Positions 10,530-22,054 of a stretch of 64,000 bases of DNA are shown here, piece by piece. The stretch spans positions 2,844,766 through 2,908,765 of the forward strand of contig JAJHZJ010000268.1 in NCBI GenBank assembly GCA_023548195.1, read 5' to 3'. This DNA is from Bettongia penicillata ogilbyi (Eukaryota; Chordata; Mammalia; Diprotodontia; Potoroidae). Below the pieces are notes generated by a model. That model worked only from the letters and a program-made list of their open reading frames with translations, did not search any database and was not told where the DNA came from. How positions within the stretch are numbered: position 1 is the first letter of the stretch; every line of letters begins with the position of its first letter. The position numbers and the translations under genes were made by a program.

Positions 10530-10990
10530 CCAAACCTGTCACAGCCTGTGCTCAAAAGCCTTCAGTGGCTTCCCATTGCCTAAGACCTGAAATATAAATT
10601 AGTATTTAAGGTTTTTCCTAGACTTATGCTATTTCACTTCATAAACACTATATTCCAAACAAAATGGTCGACTAGCTGTCCCTCAAATTCAACACTCAAT
10701 CTGCTTCCTCTGGGCAGTCTCACAAACCATCCTCATGCTTAAAAGGCACTAGTTCGTTATTTTAACTTAAACGTCACCCTTTCATGAAGCATTCCCTGAT
10801 TGCCCCCCCCCCAAGTTATCAGTGCTCCCTTTGTTTGCCATTTCCCTTCTACTATACCTAGCAATGTACATAATATACTCCAGAAGGATGTGAGCTCTTT
10901 GAAGGCATTAATTTTGGATTAATTTTGTACCCAGCTCCATACCATATAGAAAGCATTTAATACATCTTTGTTGAATGAATGAATTAATGA
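10530..10990 (+). repeat. L2 fragment including the ORF2 3' end
   Basis: Contains the conserved end of L2 ORF2 (AGTGGCTTCCCATTGCCTAA), the downstream CTGGGCAGTCTC and AAGCATTCCCTGATTGCCC blocks, then the 3' UTR (GTGAGCTCTTTGAAGGC) and the terminal TTGAATGAATGAATT. Frameshifted and non-coding. Confidence 0.85.
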
Positions 10991-11639
10991 GATGAAAGAA
11001 TAATCTTAATGATTCCCTAATATATCCTGGTTAACCAGTCATCACTATCTGTGCTTACCAGTGATCCTGGACTTATTCAGTAACTACATTTGTATCCAGC
11101 TTATCCCAGGCAAAAATATAGAACAGACAATTGCTATGGACTCTCCTTTCACTAAAAGGATGATCTCTGAATGCCTCCAACATGGAGAATTATTTAAAGT
11201 TAGGATGCAGTGTAGTGTGAATATGAAATGAAATAAGTGATTTTTAGGAGTAGAATGTTATGATTTAATGATTCACAGAAATAAAAATAATAGATTCTTT
11301 TCTCTCAAAAGTTTACACTTAAAATTGCCTATCTAAACAAAGCTATATTATCTAGAGAGATGAGAAGTAAAAGAACAAACCTAAATTAGAAGATTTTACA
11401 ATATGAAATCATGCCCTGTTCTCCCAAACTCATTTTATGCTGAAAATTAAAAGTAGAATGGAAAGTAGAAAAAAAACCCTTCAGTTTCTCACATATTTGT
11501 AAAAATTATAGATTTAAAATCCTCCACGTTTTAAAATATTTTCTGGTCAGCATCAATCCAGTTAATAATGCTAAAATTTAATTCTTTAGATAGCAGAGTT
11601 GGTTACTTTATCTTCTATACTTAGATAAATAGCTGGTAA
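10991..11639. other. Unassigned AT-rich stretch
   Basis: No gene, repeat or regulatory element recognised. Confidence 0.45.
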
Positions 11640-11755
11640 TGAGGTAGAAAGGAGAACTGGTTCTAGTATAAAAGAGGTTGTGTGTTTATGGCAATATTTA
11701 CATGACCTTGGGCAACTAATTTAACTCATTGAACCTCAGTTTCTTCATCTGTGAA
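11640..11755 (+). repeat. MIR fragment
   Basis: CATGACCTTGGGCAACTAAT followed by CCTCAGTTTCTTCATCTG is the MIR core in sense. Confidence 0.7.
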
Positions 11756-11756
11756 A

Positions 11757-11880
11757 GGAGAGTCAGTCAATAAATATTCACTGTCCTAACTACTAGAGAT
11801 ACAAATATGAGCAAAAAACAAATTGATAGCCCTTGCCCTCAAGGAGCTTACAAAATGGATGGAGGAAGATAACACACAAG
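11757..11880 (-). repeat. L2 3' end, antisense
   Basis: AGTCAGTCAATAAATATTCA, ACTAGAGATACAAATATG, and CCCTTGCCCTCAAGGAGCTT follow the reverse complement of the L2 3' end. Confidence 0.8.
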
Positions 11881-12480
11881 AAGAAAACTTAAAAAGGCGG
11901 GGGAGCCAGGATAGAGAAGTCCAAAGGAGTACAGCCAGGTAGGAAATGAAAAGATGCCTATCCTGGGTGTCCTTCTAGAATTGGTTTTGGGAGAAACTCT
12001 ACTCTCCATCCTGTAGGGTCCCCCCAGGGCAGAGGGCACTGATGAGGTGTACCAGGGCTGTTGTGATCTTATAAGATGAAGAGGTCCCTGGGGCATGATG
12101 GTGGCAGTGTCCAAAGAAGTATAGCTGAGTGGGAATGAAGAGGGTGTTGGATGAGATGGCCTCTGAGTTCCCTTCCAGTTCTAAAACTATAGATGATAGA
12201 CATGGTATACACCAAGGAGAAAACATCTGCCTCAAAAAAAAAAAAATAGGCCATGACCCGAAACAAAGCTAAATTTGTTTATAAGATTTCAGCAATTCTG
12301 TATCAATAATGAAACACCACCAACAACTTTCCTGATGGTTTATTATGCAAAGTCATGATGTCTTGAACTATAACAGATTAAATTGTATTTCTGACTATCC
12401 TGAATACCTTAAACATGATTTTCCTAGTCATTCTGCCTAATTCTTCCATTCTGGGCCCAATTGTGTATTCAATATAGAAA
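11881..12480. other. Unassigned stretch with a MIR-like tail
   Basis: 12145-12190 (TTGGATGAGATGGCCTCTGA) resembles the 3' tail of a MIR. The rest could be further LINE sequence but I cannot place it. Three overlapping antisense frames at 11848-12266 show no protein character. Confidence 0.35.
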
Positions 12481-12483
12481 ATA

Positions 12484-12555
12484 ACATTTATTTACACATC
12501 TTATATTGGTTTATGGTTGTCATACACTTACATCTCATTTGATCTTTGTGACAAT
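12484..12555 (-). repeat. CORE-SINE tail, antisense
   Basis: AACATTTATTTACACATC and ATCTCATTTGATCTTTGTGA match the reversed CORE-SINE/L2-like tail. Confidence 0.5.
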
Positions 12556-12564
12556 GACAAAGCC

Positions 12565-12655
12565 TAGAGAGCTTCACAAGGCTATTGTGAGGGAAGCATT
12601 CTGTAAACCTTAAAGTGCTATAGAAATGGATGCTATTATTATCATTTCCCCTTTC
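12565..12655 (+). repeat. CORE-SINE tail, sense
   Basis: CTATTGTGAGGGAAGCATTC, AACCTTAAAGTGCTATAGAA and GATGCTATTATTATCATTT are the L2-like tail in sense. Together with the preceding fragment it forms a small inverted arrangement. Confidence 0.65.
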
Positions 12656-12684
12656 TACGTAAGTTAGATTCAGTCACATTTGCA

Positions 12685-12800
12685 TACCCCAGTTTGTATA
12701 GCCATTTTTCAATTGATGGGCATTTATATTTGGTTTCCAATTCTTTTCAAAAATAATTTTTGAGAATTATTTCTGTAGTATAGGAATTAATTGTTGTGAT
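12685..12800 (-). mobile_element. L1 3' UTR fragment, antisense
   Basis: TATAGCCATTTTTCAATTGA and GGGCATTTATATTTGG reproduce part of the reversed L1 3' UTR also seen at 4220-4260. Confidence 0.6.
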
Positions 12801-12958
12801 TTTTGATAGAATTCACCTATAATTTTTTTCTGAACTCCCCCTCCCACCTCTGATAGATCCTTCAAAGCTGGTTTAATTTATTTTTCTTCCTCCCCCTCAC
12901 CCAAAATTGCATTAAAAATATATTTCTTTTATACTGTCAATTTGGATAGTTTCCATTT

Positions 12959-12985
12959 TTATCTATCTATCTGTCTGTCTGTCTA
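12959..12985. repeat. (TATC/TGTC)n microsatellite
   Basis: ATCTATCTATCTGTCTGTCT, a short compound tetranucleotide tract. Confidence 0.9.
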
Positions 12986-13019
12986 CTTGTTTTCTACTAA
13001 ATGATGCTGAGACTTTCTC

Positions 13020-13165
13020 AGCATGGGAAAGTGTAGAGAGCACTAGACTTGGAATCAGAACGGGAATTAAATCTTAAATCAAACAGTTACTAGCAAAGTG
13101 ACTTTGTATAAACTATCTCCCCTCCCTGGGCCTTATTTTTTTCATGAGTAAATTGAGGGGGGTGG
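13020..13165 (+). repeat. MIR
   Basis: GAGAGCACTAGACTTGGAAT, GTGACTTTGTATAAACTATC and CCTGGGCCTTATTTTTTTCA align in order with a sense MIR. Confidence 0.65.
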
Positions 13166-13172
13166 AGTGCAT

Positions 13173-13363
13173 CAGAGGTGTTGAACATGCCACGTTTTCT
13201 AACCAGATAAAAATATAATTGGGAAATATTAAACAAAATGAATTTTTAAAAAATTATAATGAAGCATAGATAATGTTAATATGTGGTTTTCTAAGTCAAT
13301 ATGTATCAGCAAGGATTCTTATGAACACTTTAGTGAGTCCTCTATTTGAGTTTGATAGTATTG
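13173..13363. mobile_element. Decayed MITE-like element, probably hAT-type
   Basis: Starts CAGAGGTGTTGAAC and ends GAGTTTGATAGTATTG, which resemble inverted ends of a common marsupial element with CAGGGGTGTCAAACTC termini. The interior (TAATTGGGAAATATT..TAATATGTGGTTTTCTAAGT) is also familiar from that family. Flanking 8-mers GAGTGCAT and GAATTGAT agree at 5 of 8 bases, a possible decayed 8-bp duplication. Confidence 0.5.
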
Positions 13364-14189
13364 GAATTGATGAACCTAATCCTGAGATACATTTGGTTCC
13401 TTTGATAGTCAATGACCTGAGTTCCTTCAAATCAGAAAATTGTACTATTGCTTTCTGCTCACTCAGCAACACTAAAAAAACAAAACAAAACACAACAAGG
13501 TAACTCTTGTCCCAGCAATTCACCAGCACAACATACCTTTAAAAAATGAAACAAAATCTCCCAATAGCAATTAAGATGACGACCTTACTTTTCCTCCTAC
13601 AGGCAAAGAAACATCCATTAACAGCTAGAAAGAAGAGAAAGAAGTTGTTTTTTACTGAGTGTTCAACCATTTATGATGTAATTGGGAAAACAGCTATAAA
13701 AATGATAGTGAGTTGTTGGATGATTCTCAACCAGAAACTCTCACAGCACATTGCTCCGTATTCCTAAGGCACATAATTGCTCTTCTAACCACCAGAGCTG
13801 CAAACTCAGCAAAGCATTTGGAATTTAAAACGTGCCCTTCTCTTTCCCCCTTACTCATTCTTATAGTATTAGTATGAATTTTTATTGATTTTTTAAAAAA
13901 TATATAGCAAAGGAAAATGTAATTTCAGAGAGCCTCAAGTGTGGGAAAGCTTTTACTAGGTCATAACCTCCTTAATTTATACTCCATTCCTATGCTTCCT
14001 TGCTGGAAGTATTCCTTACATTTATGAGCCAACCTTTCAGTATAGCTCTACATTCAGCATGTAAGTTACTCACCTCAAGTAAGCTGATACATGATCGGGA
14101 GATGGTAATTCTTTCAAGGGAGTTGTATGTAATAAATTAGCTCCCTGAAGCATTCGGGTACCAAGTCATTCCCTTTAATTCTATCAGCC
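13364..14189. other. Unassigned non-coding stretch
   Basis: No recognisable element; short frames at 13273-13767 have no protein features. Confidence 0.45.
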
Positions 14190-14375
14190 ATCATAAGACC
14201 ATAGGGTTTTGAGCTGGAAGGAAAACTCACAAGTGATCTAGTTCACCTTGTTTATTTGACAGATGATGAAACTGAGGCCTAGAGAGGGAAAAGAACTCGT
14301 TCAAATTCACACTGGTAATAAATTAGGAAGCCTAAGTTCTCCTACTCTGAATTTAGTGCTTTTACCGATAAACCA
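14190..14375 (-). repeat. MIR/L3-type SINE, antisense
   Basis: TTTTGAGCTGGAAGGAAAAC, TGATCTAGTTCACC, GATGAAACTGAGGCCTAGAG and TTCAAATTCACACTGG follow the antisense order. A weaker similar copy may lie at 14430-14560. Confidence 0.7.
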
Positions 14376-14782
14376 CAATTATGTATAACCCAGTAGTCAT
14401 GCCAGAGATTGGAAATAAGAACATTAAGGTAATAGCTAGAAGTTTTCAAGTCATCTAATCATCAGGTGGAAGCAATAATAGATATCATCTATTCCAAGTC
14501 TCTCATTTCAGAGATTCAAAAAAAAACTGGGACCCCTGAAAATCATGCGTCTCATAAACAGGTGAGATTAATAATATCTGACTACTTAGCAAATTTTTAA
14601 AGTCAGGTTACAGTTAAACTTCTGCTTTCAGATTTAATCATGCTTTTTTTTTGTTTGTTTCTGTGTTTGAAATGAGCTTTTCTCCTTCCATTTCAGTCTT
14701 TACCATATGTCTATGAAAGAGTTTGAATGCTCCACTCAATGTATTTTGAAACAATGACAAGGGTTCAGGCAATGTTATTACA

Positions 14783-15028
14783 TGGGCAGTGAGTGACACA
14801 GTGGATAAAACTATGCCTGGAGTCAGGAAGACTCATCTTCCTGAGTTCAAATCTGGCCTCAGACACTTACTAGTAGTGTGACCCTGGGCAAATCACTTAA
14901 TCCTATTTGCCTCAGTTCATATATTAAAAAATGAACTGGAGAAGGAGATTGCAAATCATTCCAGTATCTCTACCAAGAAAACCCAAGTAGGTCACAAAGA
15001 GTTGGACACAATTGAAATGAAATAATGA
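14783..15028 (+). repeat. MAR1-type SINE
   Basis: Head GGGCAGTGAGTGACACAGTG, body GACTCATCTTCCTGAGTTC, CORE TGACCCTGGGCAAATCACTT, and BovB-like tail GGTCACAAAGAGTTGGACAC. Sense, near complete, moderately diverged. Confidence 0.88.
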
Positions 15029-15750
15029 TTTCATATATTCATATCTGTAATCAAGGTGTAGCATAATAAATACACAGGCTAAGGAAGAGTAATTTTTCAC
15101 AATAGGGCCATTAACTCAGGTATAATGTGTGGATTTATTAATGCTTCTTCTCTGTTAGGACTATTAGGCTCCTTGCAATTTTAGCTAGTGAGAAACATAA
15201 TACACATATACAAACATCTTAAAATCACTAGCATTTCTGAAAAAAATCTTCAACTGTTTCTTTATGAAAGGTTTGCATTTGTCTTTATAAATGAATTAAA
15301 TGCATTTTCCTTATACACAACTATGGCTTTCAAGAATTTAGTCCTTTGAATAAATAACATAGCTCTGTACCTTTCTCCACAGCTTTTCTCTAAAAAGAAG
15401 TCCAAAGATGGAAGCAAAATATTACAAGCAATATGCATTTAAATATTAAGGACTTAACACATATGACAAAAGCCAGAAGAATGTGACTTGATTTCCTCTT
15501 TGTTCTCGATTTAGGGGACTATTATGGTTTCCTTCAAATGATTGTGAATTAAGGGCTCATTGTCTATTTTATGTTAAATTTCCCCTCTTTTTGTTACTTT
15601 GTTCCTTCAGAATATCCTTTTTTTTCCTTTTCTCTTTGTTCTTTTTTCCCTTTTTTATTTTGGAAATAGAGATGAGTGTTACATATTAGCTATAAAATAT
15701 ATTGTGGTTACTATGTAACTTACGCTTATTTGTGAACATGTACAATTTAT
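15029..15750. other. Unassigned AT-rich stretch
   Basis: Pyrimidine-rich patches around 15600-15660 but no recognisable element. Confidence 0.45.
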
Positions 15751-15757
15751 ACATATG

Positions 15758-15788
<31 letters not shown>

Positions 15789-15792
15789 ATAA
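15751..15792. repeat. (TA)n(TG)n microsatellite
   Basis: A TA run of about ten units passes directly into a TG run of about six units, with ACATATG flanks. Confidence 0.9.
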
Positions 15793-16008
15793 TAGATTCA
15801 TATATGTCTCTGCAAGCACTTTTTGAGACTTTATCATATGCATGTTAACTGGGCTAAATTCTGAACTATATTAATGGCATAACAGGGACTGGAATCCAAA
15901 TATTCTGATGCTCATATAAAACTTGCAATTCACACAGGAATTCTTTGGTTTTTGTTTTTCATTTGTTAATCATTTTATATAAATTCCTACTTTTTGTTAC
16001 TGCTACTT

Positions 16009-16345
16009 CTTCCCTTTGGGGAGAAGCAGAAGTCTAATCATTCTTCCACATGGCAGTCCTTCAAACACTATTATTAACACCTCCATTTTCCCATAGACTC
16101 TTCTTCAACTGAAAAATCCCCAGTCCATTGTAATAATCATCATGTCATAATCTAAAGGACTTTCACTATTCTGGTTGTCTTCTTCTGGATACTCTCTAGA
16201 TTATCAATGTCCTTTATAAAATATGGTGCTCAAACTATATACAGATGCAATCTGACCATGGCAGAATGAAATTGGACTATATATACCCTTGCAATTCTTG
16301 AACATTAAGCCTCTTTGAATGGAGCCCAAGGTTACCATCCCAGAT
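16009..16345 (-). mobile_element. CR1/L3 3' region, antisense
   Basis: TTTGGGGAGAAGCAGAAGTC, TCTTCTTCTGGATACTCTC, ATTATCAATGTCCTTTATAA and AATATGGTGCTCAAACTATA track the reverse complement of the CR1/L3 3' part. Similarity fades beyond 16350; up to 16790 I see nothing certain. Confidence 0.75.
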
Positions 16346-16794
16346 TTATATTAGATTCAATGTTTCAAGAAGAGCAATGATGGCATCATTGTGAGTCCTA
16401 CTTCCAAATGAGAAGATACCACCCTCTTCATGCTTTAATAGATTGCTTCATGAGTTGTTATGACTAACAATATTATCTTGAACCTTCAGGGCCAAATTTT
16501 TGGGGCTAGACTTCATTGAATTTAACTATTCTGGTTCTCAGACAAGTCTGGCACCAGTTCCAAAACCTATTATCTTGGTTAGAATTTTTTCATAGCTTTC
16601 CTTCCTTTGCATTAACTTTTGAGAACCCAGGGTCATCTCCTTCTTATTATGAAGATATCAATTTATAATCATTATACTGCTATGCAAAATGTGTATTTTA
16701 CACCCTAACATTATTAAAAGCAAAATAGGTCAATACAAGACTCTTTTCTTTTTATTTCCTCATTGAAGACTTTCAACACAATTCAACTGTCTCC

Positions 16795-17290
16795 AACAAA
16801 TATTAAGCACCTACTATGTGCAAAGTCCTGTATTCAATGTTGGGAATACAGATATGGAATTAGAAACAGGGTTGCTTTCATAGAGCTTATAAACTCTTTC
16901 AAAGGAAAGATATAGACACAGTATACTTGGAGAAGAAGCAGCAAAAACATGCCAAGACAAAGTTCCATAAGAAATGTGAGGGGGCAAGAAATAATTTCCA
17001 CCCTGAGAAGGTGGGGAAGGATCAAGAAAGTTTCCTGGAGAAACTGGTGGCTGAGTTAAATTGAACCTTGAGGAAAAGCAAGGATTTCAGCAGCTGGAGA
17101 TGGGAGGCGGTAGGGCAAAAAAATAATACCAGGTAGAGGTGGGCCATGTGACCAAAGAATAGTGAAGGGAAAAGGATAAGAAGAGACGATGGTTAATCCA
17201 CTTTGACTGGACATACGTAGGGGGAAGGGGAAAAGTATAACACCAGATTGGAAAGGAATGACTGTAGAGGATTATAGACCTGCGTTATAG
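16795..17290 (-). mobile_element. L2 3' half, antisense
   Basis: TATTAAGCACCTACTATGTG, TTGGGAATACAGATATGG, TTTCCTGGAGAAACTGGTGG and GAGTTAAATTGAACCTTGAG are the reversed L2 3' end and ORF2 end. No intact frame. Confidence 0.8.
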
Positions 17291-18439
17291 TACCTGCAAA
17301 TACCAATTACCCCTCACTATCTTATAGACCTTTATAACCAGAGTTGCTATTCCTGCATTAAAGGAGGACCAGATTTAGAAGGACTCCTTCAAAAGTGTTT
17401 TTTTTGATGTGAATTTGAGTCATGACATGTGCAAGACTGTGGGATCAAACTCAGGGTGTTCCCCTAGAGTAAAGCCTTTTATTTCAAACAAGACTTAAAG
17501 ATGGAGTGGACTTGTCCTTTGAACTTCGGAGGCCTCCAGACCTCAAATGTTTGGCAGTCAGACAAGTAGGGTGGATTGTTTACAATTCATGGACCACTTA
17601 CTCAGTTAGGTAAATAAAATTCTGATCCAGGCCCTGGAAGCATTTTGTGTGGGAAAGTCTTTCAGGTTGGCAAAATGCTTATTTGCCACTGAGTACCATC
17701 GATCCTATGCCACCATCGAGTAAATTACCTTTTATTCTTGCTGGAAGCTGTGTTCCAGCAGGGGTCATTTTTATTTTCTTTTCAAATGTGCCTGTATGTT
17801 GGCATAAGGAATAGAATATGAATAGGAAAAATGTGAATTGTTCAAGCTCAAAAATTTAAAAGTTGGATGTCTTTGTATGTGTGCTTTCCCTTTTCCATCC
17901 TCGAGGGAAATTATATTTATGAAAAGGGAAACAAGCTTTTGGAATTTAAAATGTAACTTGTTCACCTAGTAAAATGACCACTCTATCCTAGGCAAAGGAC
18001 AATAATTTTAAGAAACAAGGTGTGTTAAACTGGCTAACTGCCACCATGCTCTTTTTGCTTTAGCATTTTAGTGTAGAGGCTATGCTATAGTCTTAGCTCT
18101 GCCACTGATTAGCTGGATGAATTTGGAAAAGTAGCTTCCACGATCTAGCTTTTGCTTTATTTATATATAAAGTGATATTGTATTAAGATATTGGGAGTAT
18201 TTCCTTTACTTACATGGCTGATGAACCTATGCTTCCTTTGGGAGAAAAGCCCCTGTAATTTGTTGTGGATTAGAAAAAAAATCATCTATTGGCCAGCCAT
18301 CTGATGCTGTGGCCAGAAGCAAAATCTTACATAACTGGGTAAATGGCTTATGAGTCTCTTTAAATTTAGCCAAGCTGGTCATCACTGGATCCAACATTAT
18401 AAATTTTCAAACTCGGTGTACTTAAAAATATATATGTTT
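17291..18439. other. Unassigned non-coding stretch
   Basis: No named repeat. Short frames (17771-17965, 18350-18589) are unremarkable or run into a SINE. Confidence 0.45.
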
Positions 18440-18702
18440 TGTTTTTGTTCAATCATTCAGTATCATTCAATTCTTCTTGACCACATTTTTGCTTGCTTGT
18501 TTCTTTTTTTTAACCAAGTTACTGAAGTGGTTTGCCATTTCCTTCTCCAGCTCATTTTACAGATGAGGAAACTGAGGCAAACAGGGTGAAGTGACTTGCC
18601 TAGGCTTACAGAGCTAGCAAGTGTCTGAGGTCAAATTTGAACCCAGGTCTCTTCCTGACTCCAGGCTCAAAGTTCTATCCATTGTACCACCCAGTTACTC
18701 CT
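18440..18702 (-). repeat. MAR1-type SINE, antisense
   Basis: Reversed tail (TTCAATCATTCAGTATCATT), GAAGTGGTTTGCCATTTCC, reversed CORE (CAGATGAGGAAACTGAGGCA) and head (TTCTATCCATTGTACCACCC). Confidence 0.88.
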
Positions 18703-18714
18703 GGACATATGTTA

Positions 18715-18843
18715 TCTCCCCAATAGGACATACGTTCCTTGAGGGCAATGACTACTTCATTTTTGTCTTCATAGCTTTAGCCTCTTCTATAGTCCTGCCA
18801 CATTGCAGGAATTTAACAAGTGTTTATTGTCGGATTGATTAAT
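18715..18843 (+). repeat. L2 3' end
   Basis: ACGTTCCTTGAGGGCAATGA, TTTAACAAGTGTTTATTGTC and GATTGATTAATTGG are the L2 3' end in sense. Confidence 0.8.
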
Positions 18844-19239
18844 TGGTAGAACAAACAGAGCCTTCATTCCATAGGCGTAGCCTTCAAGAACCCAGGCTCA
18901 TCCCCACACCATAATTAGGCAATGAAGTTGGACTTTAGTGAGTTCTCTGAGGGATCGTTGATCTTAATAGTGTGTTTTTTCTCTGTACCATGTAGATTTT
19001 AGTCTATCCATATTTTATCCTGTGAAACTTTTGTCTATAATTCTTTCATATATTCTCCATAATGGTACTACCAAGGACCTGAAAGCCTTCCTTTTTTTCT
19101 TTAAAATTTCAGAAGTATCAGTATCATCTGGTCTGTTTGTATCCTTTGCTCTTTCTCTGTGACAAACCTACTTCATTTTCTCATTATGCATGGTGGGTCT
19201 AAGTAGGAGATAGTATATTATCAATGATGAAATAACCTA
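18844..19239. other. Unassigned non-coding stretch
   Basis: No recognisable element. Confidence 0.4.
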
Positions 19240-20545
19240 AATAGGATCAACAAAGATATACCCAACCACCAAAGAGAATATCCATCTTCTTGTACTTGCC
19301 GTTAAAAAGGTCTCTCTGGAAGTGGTCAAAGGATGTGTCAAAGGATGTGAAAAATATTTTCTGAAAAGAAATGAAAACTATAAACAACCATGTGAAAGAT
19401 TGACCTAAACCACTAATGATAAGGGTTGCAGATTTAAAGAACAAACAAATCCCTGAGGTATTACCTAGGCAAATTGTTAAAGATGACAAAAGATGGGAAT
19501 TGTCAACATGGAAAGTTAGGAAAGATTATCACAATCATTATTTTTCTTACTCAGAGAGGACTAAAATGACCTCAGGATGTCAGGGTCAGTGTTCAGCTCT
19601 GGCTGATCCGACCAATATAAACTCAGATAGTTCTACCACAGGTCAGGCACAAATAGTCCGTAGAAACGTTTGCAGTGGAGGGGTCTCTAAATTTGTCTAA
19701 CTCACATATTTTTTTGAGCTACTGCAATTCTGTTTTGCTCATAGAACCCAGTACTTTCTTTGTTGTGGGCACACCATGCTGGGTGATCCTATGCCAGTGT
19801 CTCCCATATGTCACACAAAGCAAACGCTCACATGAAGGGCAGAAGAAGAAATACAAAGACACTTTCAAGGTCTCTCTGAAGAACTTTGGCATTGATTGTG
19901 AGAGATGGCACAACCATGCATTACTGGCAGAGCAGTGAATTGGTATAATTAACATGGAAAGCAATATGCAATTGTACAAATAAATTAGCTAGAATGTCTA
20001 AAACCTTTGACCCAGACATTCCACTCCTAAGCAATTCACTCCAAGGAAATCACTGACAAACTGAAAGTTTCCATAGAAACCAAAATATATTGAAGTACTT
20101 TTATAGTAGTAAGGATCTGGAAAAAATGGATGCTCACTTAAGAAATGGCTAAACAAAATGTGCTACCTCAATGTATTAGAACATTATTATACTGCAAGAA
20201 ATGACTGATATGATGAATATAGAGAAACATACTAAGAGTTACAGGAACTGATGCAAAGTAAAATTAGTAGTATTAGGAAAAGAATACACATGACTACAGC
20301 AATGTAAAACAGTAACTCCAAAACAAGTAAACTGGAATGCTATAAATTTATTTAAACAGCAACAAAACAAAGTTGCTCCTATAGAAAAGATATGTCGACA
20401 TCTCCCTTACTCCTTTGCAGAGGTTGGGGTTTTTAGGTGAAGCACTGTGGGTTATGAGGCCAGAATTTTTTCTATGTGTTGATTAACTTTGCTACTCCTC
20501 CTGCCCCTTCTTTTTTTAACTTTTTTCTTTTTAATTATTGTTTTA
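19240..20545 (+). mobile_element. Old L1 3' UTR, sense, interrupted
   Basis: 19240-19574 has ACCATGTGAAAGATTGACC, CACTAATGATAAGGG and the CCTGAGGTATTACCTAGGC block. After an interruption, 19913-20545 continues with GAGCAGTGAATTGGTATAAT, TTTGACCCAGACATTCCACT, ATGGCTAAACAAAATGTGCT and GAACTGATGCAAAGTAAAAT. These are successive parts of the mammalian L1 3' UTR, so one old element was split by the 19575-19912 segment. Confidence 0.75.
19575..19912. mobile_element. Non-LTR retrotransposon fragment, apparently folded back
   Basis: The right part (about 19815-19912) reads in sense as GQKKKYKD..KVSLKNFGID.., the C-terminal motif of a widespread non-LTR ORF, possibly RTE-like. The left part (CTGGGTGATCCTATGCCAGT, GTCTCCCATATGTCACAC) resembles the same family in reverse. 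The whole lies inside an L1 3' UTR. Junction near 19815. The inversion is inferred from memory of the family. Confidence 0.5.
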
Positions 20546-21404
20546 AGGTATGGGAGGAAGAGAGGCAGGGATGGGCCAGAGTATGGAATTTAGATGTTGT
20601 AAAAACAAAAGATATCAATTGAAAGAGTTTTAAAAGTTTTTTCTTACATATGTGGGAGGTAATGGGCAAACTAATAGCAAAATATATAAGAACAACAGGG
20701 AGGAGGATTTCAACAGGGTATAACATGCATTCCCAAACCTAATTCCTAAAATAGTCGTAATGGTCACGCAAGCAGAGAAAATATATTTGTTATATGCTGA
20801 ACTATGGTCCATGCTTCATTTCTCAATAGGAAAAAAATAAACTCAGTGTAATAATAAAATTCCTAGGTCTCTTTCTTTTACACATTTCACTGAGTTCTCA
20901 AGTGTATGCTTTCTTTTCTAAACTGTATGTTTAAGAGAGGAATGAAAAAAAAGTGAAGTTGAAAACATTTTCGAAGGTTAAAAATTACATTATGACAAAT
21001 GAGATCCTTTCACAGACCAGGTAACCAAATCTGAGAAGTGTGTGTTATCTCCATGGAGAAAATTTGAGTTTAAGTGAAACCAGAGGAGACGGGTCAGTCT
21101 CTCTGTGACCCCAAATGCCTGATACACAAGTGTGACTCCAATTCAGGATCCTTCACTGACTCTTACCTGCTCACGAGGGCCTTAAAACAAGGGCCTTGTA
21201 GCTATAGCAACGTATTGATTTCAGTCTACTTTTTTAACCAGAAACCAAAAAAAGAAAAAAAAACTGTAAAAAAATTAATTAGGCAAGCTATGGGGGTAGG
21301 AATGGGATGTGTGGGGAGGAATAACTGGTGAAACCATTTAAATATTCATAAAACTCAAAACTTTGATGGATAGATAAAATTCAATTACTCCTTTCAGTCA
21401 TAGC
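20546..21404. other. Unassigned AT-rich stretch
   Basis: No recognisable element; an 85-codon frame at 21074-21331 ends in a Lys-rich low-complexity tail and has no homology I recognise. Confidence 0.45.
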
Positions 21405-21490
21405 TATCAGATCAAATGAGATAATATTTGTAAAAAGTGCTTGGCCCAGTTCCTTGCATACAATAGGCACTATATAAATATATATGCTCT
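21405..21490 (+). repeat. CORE-SINE tail
   Basis: ATCAAATGAGATAATATTTG, AAAAAGTGCTTGGCCCAG and GCACTATATAAATATATATG match the tail of a MIR-type SINE. Confidence 0.65.
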
Positions 21491-22054
21491 TCTCTACACT
21501 CCCCTTCCCCAGAAAAATAATAAGTAGCACCTTTCTTTCATTTCATATGTTTGGATGGTAAATATTTGAATTAAACAACATGGGGTTGTTCTCATTTATA
21601 GATATTCGCTGCCTCACATTTTTATATATTTAATATGATTTAATTTTGGATGCAAATTGCCCCTAGAATGATGGATACTGTCAGTCAAGTTTCCCAGGGT
21701 CCAAATCGCTTTCACAGTAGTGAGGTAATCCCTCTTTCAGAATGATAGGGCAGCAGCAACCTTCCTTGTTAGAACTAGTCACAATCTTGGATATTTTTGT
21801 TCATTGACTCTTACCAGTAATTGAGCATGTACTTCTCAATATGTGCATACTTATATATTTGTATATTAGATGGACTATAATATAATAATATATATAATAT
21901 ATACATATAGTAACTGTACATTATAGAATATGCAAAAATGGAAGAGAAAAATAAAAAAAAGATGAAATAGTATTTGATGTTACATTCAAAAAGGAGCTAC
22001 TAGAATTTGTTCACTAGTGAGAAGGCATGGACATACCTGCACTTTAGAAAAATT
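21491..22054. other. Unassigned stretch with TA-rich low complexity
   Basis: 21870-21910 is an imperfect TA/TAATA tract; nothing else recognised. Confidence 0.45.

Noticed and set aside
16834..17025. 63-codon antisense frame with a hydrophobic run, possible small membrane protein
   Set aside because: It lies in antisense L2, so on its coding side it is broken L2 ORF2 and 3' UTR sequence.
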